A DNA stretch of 64,000 nucleotides from NCBI GenBank assembly GCA_032622095.1, contig CP136065.1:53189949-53253948 (forward strand). The letters are read 5' to 3'. Under the pieces are notes generated by a model. The model ran no database searches, was not told the origin of the DNA, and saw nothing but the letters and a program-made list of their open reading frames with translations. This document shows, piece by piece, positions 43,597-54,991 of the stretch. The translations under genes and the position numbers were made by a program. Every line of letters starts with the position of its first letter. The stretch's first letter is position 1. This stretch comes from Siphonodentalium dalli (taxonomy: Eukaryota > Mollusca > Scaphopoda > Gadilida > Siphonodentaliidae).

Positions 43597-44719
43597 GTGG
43601 GAACATTGTGGGTATATTTTAACAAGAACGAGCAGCTCCTAAGATCTCGAATATAATCAGGGAATTCATCTCACCAGATGGGATAGCAAATCGGTACAAA
43701 ATAGGCTTGCCGTCTAAGATTCCTATTTTATTCCTCGAGTTGAACGCGAGCTATTTTGCGGTCGAATACAGCAGTTCCGCAGTAAAGTTAATCTGATTTT
43801 CCTATAAAATCCACACTAAAGGTTGGCTATTCGAATTATGTAACGCGGGAGCAACAGCATGCCACCCATTGAACCTCTATCTTATCACTTGGCGCTGCTC
43901 GTTTGGCACAGCTGGTTTATGGATGCGGAAATTGCTGTGGGAAGCATTCCCCCGGGCATAATTCCTGTCAAATTGGTCGGCGCTCGGGTGGGTCTTTCTT
44001 ATCGGGCATACACTCTCCACCCAAGATAAGACATCGCTTTTGGGTATTATTCCTCTGATTCTGGGGTTTGTTTCTACTCCTGCCTGCGTGTCTTGGCGCA
44101 TTGGCGGACAAAAACTCATAAACTTTACATCAAATGTATATCATGATAGTAATCGGTTCACGAACTATACGGGCTGACATATTAATGGTGGCGGATATAC
44201 TTAGCCAGTGCATGCCACTCTCGAAATGTTTCTGGTGTACACGAATAATTGGTGTATACATGCATAGCATACATGCTACGGAAGTATACTGTTGGGAACG
44301 TAGTTATATATATATATATATAGAGTCTCCAAAACCATTGTTTTGGGCACTTGTCGCACTCACGGGTGAAATGAATACTGTATACACTACGACATTGTGG
44401 CTTTAACTGTATCAAGGGAACTCATGTTTTTGCAATGAATTCACTCAAATATTGATTCACATAGTTCGTAATCATGTATAATGAAGGTATTCACCATGTA
44501 TAGACGCATTTATAAATATATCGTCGTGATAACATACAATGTATAGATCGTTTTGAAACAGTAGCTACATGTGTGTGGTCAAACGGATGTACATTACGTC
44601 TATATATTCGAAGTACAAAAATGGAGGAAGACCCGATAAAGCTGATCCTTAATAGAAAAGAGTACTTATTTGAGACAAGAAAATAGCTTTATGACGAATC
44701 TGAATAGAAACCTTACCAT
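43597..44719. other. No gene; short TA microsatellite
   Basis: A (TA)8-type stretch lies at 44305-44322. The remainder is apparently single copy, without supported features. Confidence 0.4.
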
Positions 44720-44929
44720 TTAACCCTGTCGATATACTATACACGCGTTGACGAGTAGTTATCCCGTAGGAAATGTTCAAATAATTGAACTTTTTATCTG
44801 AACATTTCCCTAAATAAATAGGACCCCTTTCTGAACAGTTATTATCTATCTTTTGCTTATATTTCCATGTACTTCTCTCCAATTAATAGAACAATCTGAT
44901 GTACACTTAGTATATATATAAAGGGTTAA
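44720..44929. mobile_element. TTAA-flanked element with inner palindrome
   Basis: TTAA-CCCTGTCGATATACTA at the left and TAGTATATATATAAAGGG-TTAA at the right, with TTAA on both sides. The interior has GGAAATGTTCAAATAA and its complement TTATCTGAACATTTCC. Related to the fragment at 13050 and, more loosely, family Q. Confidence 0.65.
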
Positions 44930-46185
44930 TTGAGTTAAGTGCTGAAGGCTGAAGCAAATGAAGTAGCATGTAATGTATGCTAATTACGATATCCCATTTG
45001 CGCATGATTTATATGCAAATGCCATAAGTCACGGATTTGTGCGCTAAAGCAACAACCATTTCCAACAGAATAACCAACAATATGTTTTACAGAGCAACGT
45101 TTTGCACAATTTCCTTAGAAGACAGAGGTTACAAGTAAAACATGAACATGAAAACCCAATCCTGATGCTATTTCGAGCAAATGGTTTTTGAAAAAAGTTT
45201 TCGTTGGAAATCAAAATGCTATTATGTTATTTTTAGGATATAGCTCTCTATGGAGAAAAACGTCCCCAATTGGTAGGTCATTGAAAATCGTCTAAAAGTC
45301 CTACATTACCAGGAACCTATCAACGGTGCAACTGTTACCAAATCGCGTGGGATGGTTATGACATTAACATCAAGCCGCATCAACCCGTGTTGCAATAAAT
45401 AAACTCTCATATCTCACCTAGGACTCATAAATAAGTTAATTTTTTTTGCACGCTAATTGGAAATATATCCAACTGGAACTGTTGTTCGCGCCGATTTCTA
45501 CAAATTACTAATGGATCATGCAGAGTAAGATCCCCGCAGTGTCATTTCCGCGATGTGCATGCCATTCAGCTTGGGCATGCGCATATATATGTTGGTGAGT
45601 AAGTGATGGATTGTTGAGCACCTGCCAACAACGTGGTGCTGAAAATACAATACATCACCAAGCTTTGTGATTAAAACATTAATTTCCAATTCCCAATTGC
45701 GATATCGATGAACTTACACATGTACATAAGTAATATAGTTTCATGCCTGGATTAGGATTGAAGTCCGAACATTTAATAGTCATTCAGCGATATGTACAAT
45801 GGCAACGCAGAAGATACATGTATAGGTTGATTGTACTTAAGTGTATGTGCTGCCCCACGTGTGTACTGCAATCATGTACATGCATGGTTCTGTCTTTTAC
45901 ATGGCGGATTATATATTATATTTTAGTATATGAGGGGTTGATGACAAAACGAAAACTTATAAGACCATTCATGGAAAGTATTATTGGTGGTTGATTAGCG
46001 ACTTTTATATATGAGTCGGATTTAACACATTTAGTCATTTGCTAGACGCCCTATAGTTCGAAAGATCACCTACAAGATATACTTTTATACTGTCGTTGCC
46101 AATATTAGCAGTATAATTATTCAACTGATTGGTTTGGGGATATCTTCAAATTCCGGCCCTTTGCGAGCATATAACGAAATGGGAT
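44930..46185. other. No feature seen
   Basis: About 1.25 kb. A donor-like GTTG|GTGAGTAAG at 45593 follows a 26-codon frame from ATG 45517 (MQSKIPAVSFPRCACHSAWA...), but nothing else supports an exon. Confidence 0.3.
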
Positions 46186-46330
46186 CGAGCTAATATATTT
46201 CGAACTTGTCCAGGAATTTGCCCAACCCGTGACTTGTTCGCCTCGATTTGGATCTTTAACGTGGGTATATTGTTGCACACGGTGACAGCCATTAGCGTCG
46301 GCTCCCGATCCGACGGTGCATGTGCATAGA
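46186..46330 (+). repeat. Possible retrotransposon-related segment
   Basis: TTTGGATCTTTAACGTGGGT, TTGCACACGGTGACAGCCAT and GTCGGCTCCCGATCCGACGG resemble modules that I associate with dispersed repeats in molluscs and other marine invertebrates. Overlapping open frames on both strands are explained by this GC-richer block. Recognition is from memory, so confidence is low. Confidence 0.3.
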
Positions 46331-47152
46331 ATAATGCCATCCCCGGACATATACATTACACTATGAGAGGAGCGGACGTATACGAAATTTACCCGATACG
46401 TTTATTAGATGCATCTGAAATTCTTTTTGCTCATGAAATCATTTTCAGAGCACTGATCGTGGTGGCGATGGCTGATTCGTGATGCTCATGGTACTATTTT
46501 GGGAATGTAGCTGGCGAAACAAAGTCCTACTGATACTATATATGTCAAATTAAAAACCCTCACCGTGTCTTAGGTGTAGCTCAAGGGGTCCGCCCACTAA
46601 GCAACTTAGCAATCAGCTCATCGACAAGGTGTGCTGCGTCTATCTCGATTGTCGATATTGATTGGCAAGGCGAAAATACATATAACTGCACCCATCAAAC
46701 CTCCCACTTAACATAATAACAGTCAGCCGGGAAAGTGTTTTCGACGGAAAAATACTTCAGTACGCGATAAGACGACAATCTGTTGCGAATTACCGACAAT
46801 TCCACATTACGGGAGATAAACCTTTGTGTCTCGTTCCCATTTCTATTGAAGCCAATCGAACAAAGCCGGAGATAACCCTCCATGTCAATTTAAATCACAT
46901 ATGGAAAGCAATTCTACTCTTCCTATCAGTCCGTTCCATTGTGCGCTATCATTGGAAGAGATTGCGTAAATGAAATGTCAGGCCGAAGGTGAATAGACCC
47001 CCTTCCAGTGCAACGCAATTGGTTTCCAATATGATATCGGGCAAATACAAGGGACGAATTCTGCTTGACTTAATATTTCAGACATGTCAGTTGATTCCAT
47101 GTTAAGTTGTAGTTACTAGAGAGTTTTGCGTACATATCTCACACAAAAAAAC
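46331..47152. other. No feature seen
   Basis: About 0.8 kb without a supported feature. Confidence 0.4.
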
Positions 47153-47221
47153 GTGTTTTTCTAATGGAACGGTAGTTCATATAATTGTGTTTTTTCTAAT
47201 GGGACGGTAGTTCATATCATT
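47153..47221 (+). repeat. Two-copy 34-bp tandem repeat
   Basis: TTTTTCTAATGGAACGGTAG-TTCATATAATT is followed at once by TTTTTCTAATGGGACGGTAG-TTCATATCATT, with three differences. Confidence 0.85.
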
Positions 47222-47510
47222 GTTACGTGTGTGACCATGCATATAGGAGTTAATTTTTGAATCGGAGACCTTGACTGCAGCCATGATGTACTGGGAAGCA
47301 ACTGGGGCGACAACTGGGCAGGATACGCTTAGCCTGAAATCAAGGATCTGGCCAAGGAAGTATTCTATGAGGTTTGTTTCATTTTTCATTTCATTGGGTT
47401 GAAAGTAAGTACTGTACGTCTGAGTTTATTATACATGTGTGTTGTTTTCATAAGTGCAAAGTGTCGCCCCGTGTCTATATGTCGCCAAGCTAAAAAAAAC
47501 GCACATGGTT

Positions 47511-47874
47511 AAGAGGGAGGTAAAGTGGCAACATTTAATTCAGTGTTAATTTTCAAGACAAGATTACTCAATATTTACAAACCGTCATGTCTTGTTGGAA
47601 TGTTTGAGCATATTTCTAGTGACAACGCAAAGCAGATTTCTCATTTTAAATTTTGTTTTGTGACATTTGATGGAAATATTATAATCAATGATAAACAATG
47701 GTCACCTACTTTTCAATAATATCCAATCTGGGTTGAAAATAAAAATTCCGCTTCGCGTTGTCACTAGATAAGTCTTCAAACTTTCCAAAAAGGTATGACA
47801 TGGTCAGCTGTACCTTATAAGGGAAATTAACACTGAATTTCCCTATTCAAATGTTGCCACTTTACCTCCCTCTT
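47511..47874. mobile_element. Foldback MITE with ~125-bp arms
   Basis: The outermost 25 bp, AAGAGGGAGGTAAAGTGGCA and complement, pair perfectly. Pairing continues with gaps through TTCAGTGTTAATTT and TCTAGTGACAACGC to about 47640 on the left and 47745 on the right. About 100 bp of unpaired centre remain. It is an old foldback element whose tips stayed intact. The 64-codon frame inside is not a gene. Confidence 0.8.
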
Positions 47875-48286
47875 GATCGGAACGTCTAGTAGTAAGGGTG
47901 GATACACATGTGTATGTAATTTCTGTATACATTGTATATCGTGTATTTTATGATTTGCACGGATTTTACAGGCCATGTATTATTTGCCCACTGACAACCA
48001 AATCATGTGTGCGACGACTGAGCTCAGCTCTAATTTAGTTTGGATCTAAAGGGAGCCGTTAACTCCGACGGAGTCGCCAGGCCGGTTTGATATAACAGTT
48101 TGCACGTCAACACATCATTGATGGAGCGGGTGGAGTTCTGTTCAAATCATTAGCTCTTGAGATCTCTTGATACAATGTACCTATACACACTTTAGACACT
48201 AGTCCTATTCGTCGTTCCGGATTGCTACAGGTGGGTAATCTGCAGCAGAAGGCTATTGTGCCATTTATATTATATGAACACATTAT
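47875..48286. other. No feature seen
   Basis: No supported feature in these 0.4 kb. Confidence 0.4.
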
Positions 48287-48796
48287 TAAAGATGGATTAT
48301 CTCTTTAAATATCAAATTTTAGATAGTTTCCTGGGTATGAAATAATATCAAATAATTAGTTGGAGATACCTGCCTGGGAAACGATTCTATCAATTGATAT
48401 TAATTGAATAAATATTGGGACACTTCTTTGTTCTATAAATATAACTTTTAGATAGAGGCCTCCAGCATGGTGCTCCGAACGAATTTGAGCTGCAAAATGT
48501 CTCCGATTGAATGTATCTATTGTAATGTTAAGTTCGAATCAAGTGGATAAGACTTACAGTGTATCATATGCTTAATTTCAATGATTAAAATAACTGAAAA
48601 TAACAAAACAAAAAACGCAAATAAATAAGTCGGTCGTGAAATTAAGGGACCATTATTGAACGACACAGGGTTGTTTTATACGAAAACAATCCAAATAAAA
48701 CACGTTTCCGGACAGGGTTTTCCATTCGTATTTATTATTTCATACCCAGGAAAGTATATAGATAACCCTGCGGAAGAGATAATCCACCTTTAAAGG
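48287..48796. mobile_element. Inverted-repeat MITE (family E, TTAAAG ends)
   Basis: The left end TTAAAGATGGATTATCTCTT, with TTTCCTGGGTATGAAATAAT further in, is mirrored at the right by ATTATTTCATACCCAGGAAA and AAGAGATAATCCACCTTTAA. The arms are about 60 bp. The right terminus shares its TTTAA with the start of the next element. Confidence 0.8.
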
Positions 48797-49318
48797 CACA
48801 GGTGGCGTTCGTTTCAGAAATATTCATATTTGTTCAAATCGCCATCAACAGAAGGAATATTAAAATAAATATAGTTTTGTTCATATGCCAACATAATCAG
48901 CGCGTAAATAACATTATTGTCATCAAGACGTACGATGGTGTACGTAAACAAGAGCCTGCTCGTGTTACAGAAGTTGTGCTTCTGTTTACATAACACAGCG
49001 CAATTCTATTGGTTAATCACACACAAATGATATAAACGCTCTTTATTATTTCCATATCAGGAAACCAGTAACAAATAAAGCTCTTTATGTTTACCATGTC
49101 CGGATCTAAACAAAAGTCAGGTAACGTAATGTTTTTTGCTTTTGTTTACATAACAAAAGGAAAAATAATTGACAATAACATACTGTTTATGCCATATTTC
49201 TGATTGGTATAAGAACAAAATCTGTCTATATTTTACTATTCTTTCTGTTTATGGCAGGTTTTGACGTAGGTTAATATTTTAACAGCATACCCACCGCCAA
49301 CGCCGCCCGTATCTTTAA
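48789..49318 (+). mobile_element. Family A MITE, full length
   Basis: TTTAAAGGCACAGGTGGCGT at the left and ACGCCGCCCGTATCTTTAAA at the right. It is the least damaged copy in the window (~530 bp) and abuts the family E element. Interior landmarks: TTCATATGCCAACATAATCA, ATAACACAGCGCAATTCTAT and TTGACAATAACATACTGTTT. Confidence 0.85.
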
Positions 49319-49665
49319 ATACGGTACATAAGGTGATGCAGTTTGAGTTCCCAACTGCATAACCTTTCCCTTCTTGTGCTATAGACCAAGTCTGGATTAT
49401 TTCAGCAAACATATTATAGTGTACCTCTTTGATCAGAGTATTCATGCCTTCAACTAAATCCCTTAGCTATTGGAAGCTTTCAAGACCCCCTCCCGTCATG
49501 CATATGTTTAGGCACTTACTTGTTGTCAAAATAATCCGCTGTACGATAAGTAAAAATGGTCTCCGATCGCATGTAAATAGACATTCACATTCCAAAAGAA
49601 GAGAAGACTGGCAACCCATACATTGGTCAATGCAAATGGGCCATTCTATTTTTTTCACGTGCCAG
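49319..49665. other. Featureless apart from an octamer-like motif
   Basis: ATGCAAAT occurs at 49631-49638, shortly upstream of the candidate exon. Otherwise nothing is supported. Confidence 0.35.
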
Positions 49666-49790
49666 TGAGAAACGCTATTTGTAGGTCACACCTCGTTCAC
49701 AACTGGGTGGCCATGTCTAAACCGGACGACCCGCTGTATGTTGAGTACTATAACTTGCATCATGTTGACAGTGAAGTACAATATAAAATG
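49666..49790 (+). CDS. Candidate coding exon (internal, or first from ATG 49713), function unknown
   Basis: ATG at 49713 (GGCCATGT, G at -3) opens MSKPDDPLYVEYYNLHHVDS then EVQYKM. It reaches GTAAGGTAAAG, a strong donor, exactly at a codon boundary; the intron then stops the frame within three codons. The frame is also open upstream to an excellent acceptor, TTCTATTTTTTTCACGTGCCAG at 49665, giving the extra residues RNAICRSHLVHNWVA. It may therefore be a 125-base internal exon and not a first exon. The peptide is acidic and Tyr/His-rich. I do not recognise a family, and no partner exon of matching phase was found. Confidence 0.42.
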
Positions 49791-50185
49791 GTAAGGTAAA
49801 GATAGTTGAATTAATACGGTTCGAGTCCAGTGACGTGCACGATTAGAGTGTTCTCGTTACGAAGACGTGATGCCCTTGTACTTTCCGACTAAACCACTTG
49901 AACCAGAGAGATTGTTCCATGTAATTTTAAGAAAATGCCAGATAAAAAGACTTTATATTTATTTCTGTGTCGTGTCCACACCAAGAGATATGAATGCTTA
50001 TGGCTGGCATAAGGTTTTCTGTTAGACGTCAGTCGCTTACAGTTGCTTATAACTACTTATAAGATACGAATGTTGTCAATTCGTGCGTTGTATAACCATA
50101 AAACTGCACCCTAAATCATATACTAGTAAAGTGTGTCGGGATAAGTTTTTAGTCAATTGTGATAATGTTTCGCGTTTTATAGCCC
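49791..50185. other. No feature seen
   Basis: About 0.4 kb following the candidate donor; no supported feature. Confidence 0.4.
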
Positions 50186-51015
50186 GGCAACTAAACTTTA
50201 GAATTCGACGTTCCAGCTAAACCCCGTTTAGGGAGGCTAGACCCGCGATAACGAATCCATCTTTTCTGAACCGCGGTTAACATGGGTGGAGCTGTAGATA
50301 ATATCGATTGGTGACGTGTCCATAATGTGAGATTGGCAGCTTGCAGCTATATGGTATTGTTATCTCACAATTGATTCAAAATGACACGGGTCTGCATGCA
50401 TGTGTTTGTTCGTGATATTTGAGGGCGTGACACCAACCATTCTACTTGCCCGCTTGTGGTCCGCCTGGTAACGGGGTAGTTTTATAGCGTGCTCATCTCA
50501 TATATTCTGATAGCCACTCAGGCTGAACGACCACAAACGCCCACTTAGACCCGGTTTGACTGGACCGTCAATGTAGGTTTAAACCAGGTTTAAACTCGGA
50601 GGTTTAAATTGGAGATGACGAATCCGGCCTCGTTGGCCTTCGTGCTCGACCATCTAGTTTCCGAATGACCATGTAATAGCTCGTCCATTAACATTGGCAT
50701 AAAATCATATCAAAGGACGGAGCTGTAAATAATGTCGAGTGAAGGTGTGTCTATCGTGTGAGTTTCGAATTGAATTTTGTCTTGTCACAATTGAGTTCAG
50801 CTTGACGATGAAAACTGTGCACGAAAGATGCAATTCACGTTACTATAGTAATTGGGGTGTTTCAGAACCATTCTGTTGGATTGCGTGTTGCCCCCTGTGT
50901 CACTGGATAGTTTTAAGGCAGTCTCTCCTATCGCAGAATAGAGTTGTCAATCAACTGCTTACCGGATGCGCAGGACACTCAACCGTCCCATTAGACTCCG
51001 TTTAGGGTCTATTCC
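50186..51015 (+). repeat. Two diverged ~400-bp direct repeats
   Basis: GGAGCTGTAGATAATATCGA, ACCATTCTACTTGCCC, GGTAGTTTTATAG and CCCACTTAGACCCGGTTTG at 50287-50560 recur in order as GGAGCTGTAAATAATGTCGA, ACCATTCTGTTGGATT, GATAGTTTTAAG and CCCATTAGACTCCGTTTAG at 50720-51005. The unit also carries AGGTTTAAACCAGGTTTAAA (50573), which recurs at about 51932 as AGGTTTAAACCTGG. Confidence 0.6.
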
Positions 51016-51054
51016 CAACTACGAATGCGCGTGCAACTATACACGCGACGACAG

Positions 51055-51175
51055 TTAAAGTGATGTGAAACACTCCGGTAGGTGGTCAAATCGAGATGGA
51101 GAATAATCTTGCTCAAAGTAGTTATTTTTACAATTATCATATCCAAATAGACAATGCGATTCATAATTGGATATT
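51055..51175 (+). mobile_element. Family C MITE, 5' fragment
   Basis: TTAAAGTGATGTGAAACACT, GAGAATAATCTTGCTCAAAG and ATCATATCCAAATAGACAAT match the first third of family C. The rest is missing. Confidence 0.8.
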
Positions 51176-51224
51176 AGCCCTTTCTTGACGGGAGCTGCGC
51201 TGGTGCAGCATTAAAGATAATGTG

Positions 51225-51387
51225 CCAGTGCATTCTCTTATATATGCGAGTCTGCCATAAGGAACCTCGCATATATGAGATGATGCACTGGATTACAAGG
51301 TCAAGGTAAATATTTTTAGGCCAATGTATTCGCTTATATATGCGAGACTCGCTATGGGAAACTCGCAAATATAAGAGAATGCATTGG
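51225..51387. mobile_element. Diverged pair of hairpin cassettes
   Basis: Hairpins lie at 51225-51292 and 51321-51387, in the usual inverted arrangement but with altered loops (GCGAGTCTGCCATAAGGAAC and GCGAGACTCGCTATGGGAAA). The outer TTAA-CCCTTT termini are not visible, so this is an older or differently ended element. The loop changes are compensated in part on the opposite arm. Confidence 0.7.
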
Positions 51388-51453
51388 CACAGGTTTACGC
51401 AACATTTCAGGACACATCCAGTCATTGGTGCGTTAAAAGGAACAAAGTGCCAT

Positions 51454-51731
51454 TTACTTCTTTCTATGCTAAATACTCATTGACTATTAGTTCCTTTGTG
51501 AATTTTGGAGATATTAAGTTCAACAATCGACCATATATGTGGTATGTTGAACTTATTATCTGAACAATTCCCGACGTTGAATGTGGATCCTTCTGCACTT
51601 GTAATATTTTTCGTATATCTGTCGTCTGCTCATTTTGACTGAACACCCCTCGAAATGAATGATATATATACTATTCCAATATATACTGTTATAACTTAAT
51701 CGGAGATTCCATTTAGTGTAGATAGGGTTAA
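51454..51731. mobile_element. Family Q TTAA-type element
   Basis: The left end TTACTTCTTTCTATGCTAAAT and right end ATTTAGTGTAGATAGGG-TTAA form the family Q inverted repeat; the left TTAA is mutated to TTAC. An inner palindrome, TTAAGTTCAACAATCGACC with GTTGAACTTATTATCTGAAC, resembles 15433 and 44720. Confidence 0.65.
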
Positions 51732-52570
51732 TTTCGGTCAACGGCGATAATGCGGATTACTCTGATTTCCTAGTGATTTGTTGGAATGGCATACAAACGC
51801 CCAAACACGGAGGCTATCCCGGGGACGTTTTGCAATGGTTGGCGGATACAGTGAGGGGAAATAGCTCTACTGTGCGCTAACGCCCAAACGCAACCGCAGA
51901 TGGAACATATTCTTAGCTATAGACCGTGAATGTAGGTTTAAACCTGGTTTTAAATCGCAGATTTAAACTGGAGACAACGAATCCGTCCCGCAAGGTGTCA
52001 ATGCATGCCTTTCCACGAAGAAACATATATATTATGTTTGTAAAGTCTGGTACATTTCCATAGTCTAGAATGGGCGCGTCTTTATTCGAGTCGTATATAC
52101 CGTAGTACCGGGCGATCGTACTTTGTCTGAAGATCAACATTAGGTCAGGTCCATTAAAGGCGTAGATAGCTCGGTTGAGATCACATCTTCGGCAAGCAAA
52201 GACCAATTATGCTATTAACCGACTAATTGAGTAAGAATCTACCGTGCAATCAGATCGAAGCTGAAATATTAGCCAATACATATCTACGTCATCGCAATCT
52301 GCGGATGAATCACGACGGAAGATCACACTGGACATTGTATGTTCGTATGTATCCAGTCGTCATTCACGAGAATCAAAATCAGCTCATGACAGCGAGACAT
52401 TTCGTCGATATTTGCTTTTTCGCTCCCAATTGTTCGATTTTGTGTTCAACCCGTCAACAAGTTTATCCTTTTTGACATTAACGCCAACGCTTAAGACTCC
52501 GATCCCAGCATATCATGCATATCTTACTGTCACGGTCTATGCATGTGTGTTTCGGGATAAAATGGGTCAT
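51732..52570. other. Mostly featureless
   Basis: About 0.8 kb. A short piece at 51930-51985 (AGGTTTAAACCTGG, GGAGACAACGAATCCG) belongs to the repeat described at 50186. An 82-codon frame at 52227-52475 has no ATG and no splice support. Confidence 0.35.
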
Positions 52571-52577
52571 CACAGTT

Positions 52578-52589
52578 CGCGCATGCGCG
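52578..52589. promoter_or_regulatory. NRF-1-like palindromic site
   Basis: CGCGCATGCGCG is a perfect match to the palindromic NRF-1 core found in CpG-type promoters of animals. It lies 130 bp upstream of the ATG at 52719. The Helitrons also contain GCGCATGCGCAG, but here the flanks (CACAGTT... and ...GAGTCC) do not match them. Confidence 0.35.
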
Positions 52590-52718
52590 GAGTCCATTAT
52601 GACAAAATGAAAGCTTTCTGAGTTGTGCTCGGAGACAAACCCTCAAAATGCACGGATTTAGGGTTTCTGTTATTGCGGATATGTAATTCGTCTTATGCTC
52701 TGGATTCTGGCCCGAGAA

Positions 52719-52762
52719 ATGGCGGATTTACTTGCAATTCCGCTCAAATTCCAGTACTATCC
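52719..52762 (+). CDS. Candidate first coding exon, function unknown
   Basis: ATG at 52719 is in strong context (GAGAAATGG, which also resembles the YY1-type AAATGGCGGA start element). It opens MADLLAIPLKFQYY plus two bases of a Pro codon, then CC|GTAAGTAG, a consensus donor. The intron would stop the frame at once (TAA). With the upstream NRF-1-like site this looks like the start of a housekeeping-type gene with a short first exon. A pyrimidine-rich AG (CTTATTTCCAG at 52802) lies only 40 bases on, probably too near to be the acceptor. Too short to identify a family. Confidence 0.38.
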
Positions 52763-52802
52763 GTAAGTAGTCCTGCAGAAAATATTCAGTGTTCTTATTT
52801 CC

Positions 52803-53758
52803 AGAGTTCTGTTGGGCGGAAAAATCCGCAATCGTGATAAGTCACGTGCTTCATTTATATCAAAATACTATGTCCTATAATAAATGTGCTTTTCACTTTA
52901 GGAATTATAATAATCTATTGTCTATTTGGTAAAATGTTAGTTTTAAGACAAATATCGCTTTTCGTATGTTACTCATATACGGATATTATTGGCTCTAGCA
53001 ATGCAAATAACGTCGGAGCTATATTTGTAAAAATTAATGTTAATGTATACGCGAGATTGTCGGTGTTTAGGTTGATTTGATTGTTATTGTATGTGTTGTG
53101 TTAACCTCATCCACATTTCCAAGGCTGTTAGATCATAGAATATTGCATCAATGATGTACTTATAGTTCCCCATATTATACACACGACTAGTGTAAGAGAG
53201 CTATAATGTAATTCTATTATGAGTAGAAGTAACAGTCACGATGCGGTTTCTTTGTGACTTAGGTTAGAGTCTCAACCATTCCATGTTGACTAATCATGAC
53301 ACTGCGTTGAAAATATTCCTTTCTTTGTTTTTTTGTTGGTAAAAATTAAGATACCATCCCGAATATATCTTCTGGTTTAAACATATTTTAATGTAACACA
53401 CATATAATGGGATTGGTGCGCAAGTTGTAACAACTTAACCCTTCCATGATTGTTCCTGAAATTGTGCGAAAACGCTGTGCCAATGAACCCTGTCCCTATT
53501 GTTGCTAATAAAATGTGTGTAAACTAACTGAGTCCCCATCCCCAAGTATAGTGATTGGATCAACCCATCTATATAGAAACACAGCAATAGCGTCCCCACG
53601 TACAGAACGCATGATTCACTCATATTACACTCGTTCCTCTTGGTATTTCAGCCAAATAAACTACCACTGATATGATGTGTAGCAATAACTCATTCGAAAA
53701 ACGTTATGATGTATTGGTTGAGTGAGAAGGGGTCCAATATTACCAGGTATATCGTGAT
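52803..53758. other. No feature seen
   Basis: About 0.95 kb without a supported feature. Confidence 0.4.
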
Positions 53759-54212
53759 ATATGTGACCCGCCATATCAAATCCAGTCGTAAGTCGGGATT
53801 TTTTTACCCTGTGCCAATGCATTCTCTTATATATGAGAGTCGACCATAGGTCGCCTCGCATATATAAGAGAATGCACTGGCCTAACAATTTTTTATCATT
53901 TTTTTTAAATAAATGTTTCTTACAATTTTTAGGACATAAAATAAAAAACATCCATTACCCTGCAGGGAGCCCCACACATATATAGAAGAGTGTCGTCTGC
54001 TCATGTTTGTCTGGGGCTCTGTATGGGTGAAATTATAAAATTGTTAAAGAATACAAGAAAATATTATTAAAATTGTAAAAAATTGTTAGGCCAATGCATT
54101 CTCTTATATATGCGAGGCGACATATGGTCGACTCGCATATATAAGAGAATGCATTGGCACAGGGTAAAAAAATCCCGACTTACGACTGGATTTGATATGG
54201 CGGGTCACATAT
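53759..54212. mobile_element. Hairpin-cassette MITE with different terminal repeats (family R)
   Basis: The termini are ATATGTGACCCGCCATATCA and its complement TGATATGGCGGGTCACATAT. The arms continue through ATCCAGTCGTAAGTCGGGAT and ACCCTGTGCC into the same two hairpins (53814-53880 and 54091-54157) found in family P. The total inverted repeat is over 120 bp. No TTAA-CCC ends are present. The family P cassette therefore occurs here inside a distinct set of termini. Confidence 0.8.
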
Positions 54213-54393
54213 GTGCAATAGGTAGTAATTACTGTGTGTGGCAATTGTCCGGATAGCATATATCAGAGTAGGAAATCCCCTGCCGGTAGATTCTTTACCA
54301 ACGGAAGTATCCTGGTGGTGGGGATATATTCGCTTGCATCGATATGTTGGTATAGCCTGTTTATGCTATAAACTCGTGTAGGCACATACTACA
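54213..54393. other. No feature seen
   Basis: Short spacer between two MITEs. Confidence 0.4.
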
Positions 54394-54681
54394 GCTGAAG
54401 GGGTCACTCTCACCAAAATAAGTTCTGAAGGGTACACAGATTTTTAAAATGTGCTGAAGGGTACACAGGTTTTGAAATGTCGTTTTAAATGACGTTTTGT
54501 TTTCGTATCTGCCATGATTTATGCTGGAGAATAATTGTTCCAATGAACATCAACATGAACTGAAAACAAACTGCTAATGGGCGCCAGACTTTCATAAACA
54601 CAGTTTAAGTAATGGTGTTAGTGCCGATTACAAACCCTGTGTGCCCTTCAGCACTTTTTTGGTGAGAGTGACCCCTTCAGC
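54394..54681. mobile_element. MITE with ~50-bp terminal inverted repeats
   Basis: The left end GCTGAAGGGGTCACTCTCAC-CAAAA, then CTGAAGGGTACACAG, is mirrored at the right by CTGTGTGCCCTTCAG and TTTTGGTGAGAGTGACCCCT-TCAGC. The left arm contains a second copy of GCTGAAGGGTACACAGG. 288 bp, non-coding. Confidence 0.85.
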
Positions 54682-54812
54682 CATAATACAACCTTACATA
54701 CACAACACAGGCGTAATTTTGTCAATTTAGCCATGTTGTTTGTGCTGGTGGTTAGCCGTAAATACCTACGTGGCGTTATTGTTCTACTGTTGTCATTCGA
54801 TTGGCAATGAGA

Positions 54813-54876
54813 TCAGTCTCTTTAAAGAGCCGACGAAAATGTTACCATATTTTCGAAGACTTTTTAAAGAGACTGC
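54813..54876. repeat. Short palindrome
   Basis: CAGTCTCTTTAAAGAG pairs with CTTTTTAAAGAGACTG, and CGAAAAT pairs with ATTTTCG inside, leaving a small loop (GTTACCAT). Confidence 0.7.
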
Positions 54877-54991
54877 AATGTGATTAGCGGTGTTTATGTC
54901 TTGTCGGGTCGATGTTGCTGTTCAGATCAGATTTGTATGTTTGAACCATGTCTGAAATAAACGCACTTGTCATACTAGAATTTGCGTAAAG

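Noticed and set aside
47285-47412. Exon starting at ATG 47284 and ending at GTAAGTACTG (47407)
   Set aside because: The frame MMYWEATGATTGQDTLSLKS... hits a stop before the donor.
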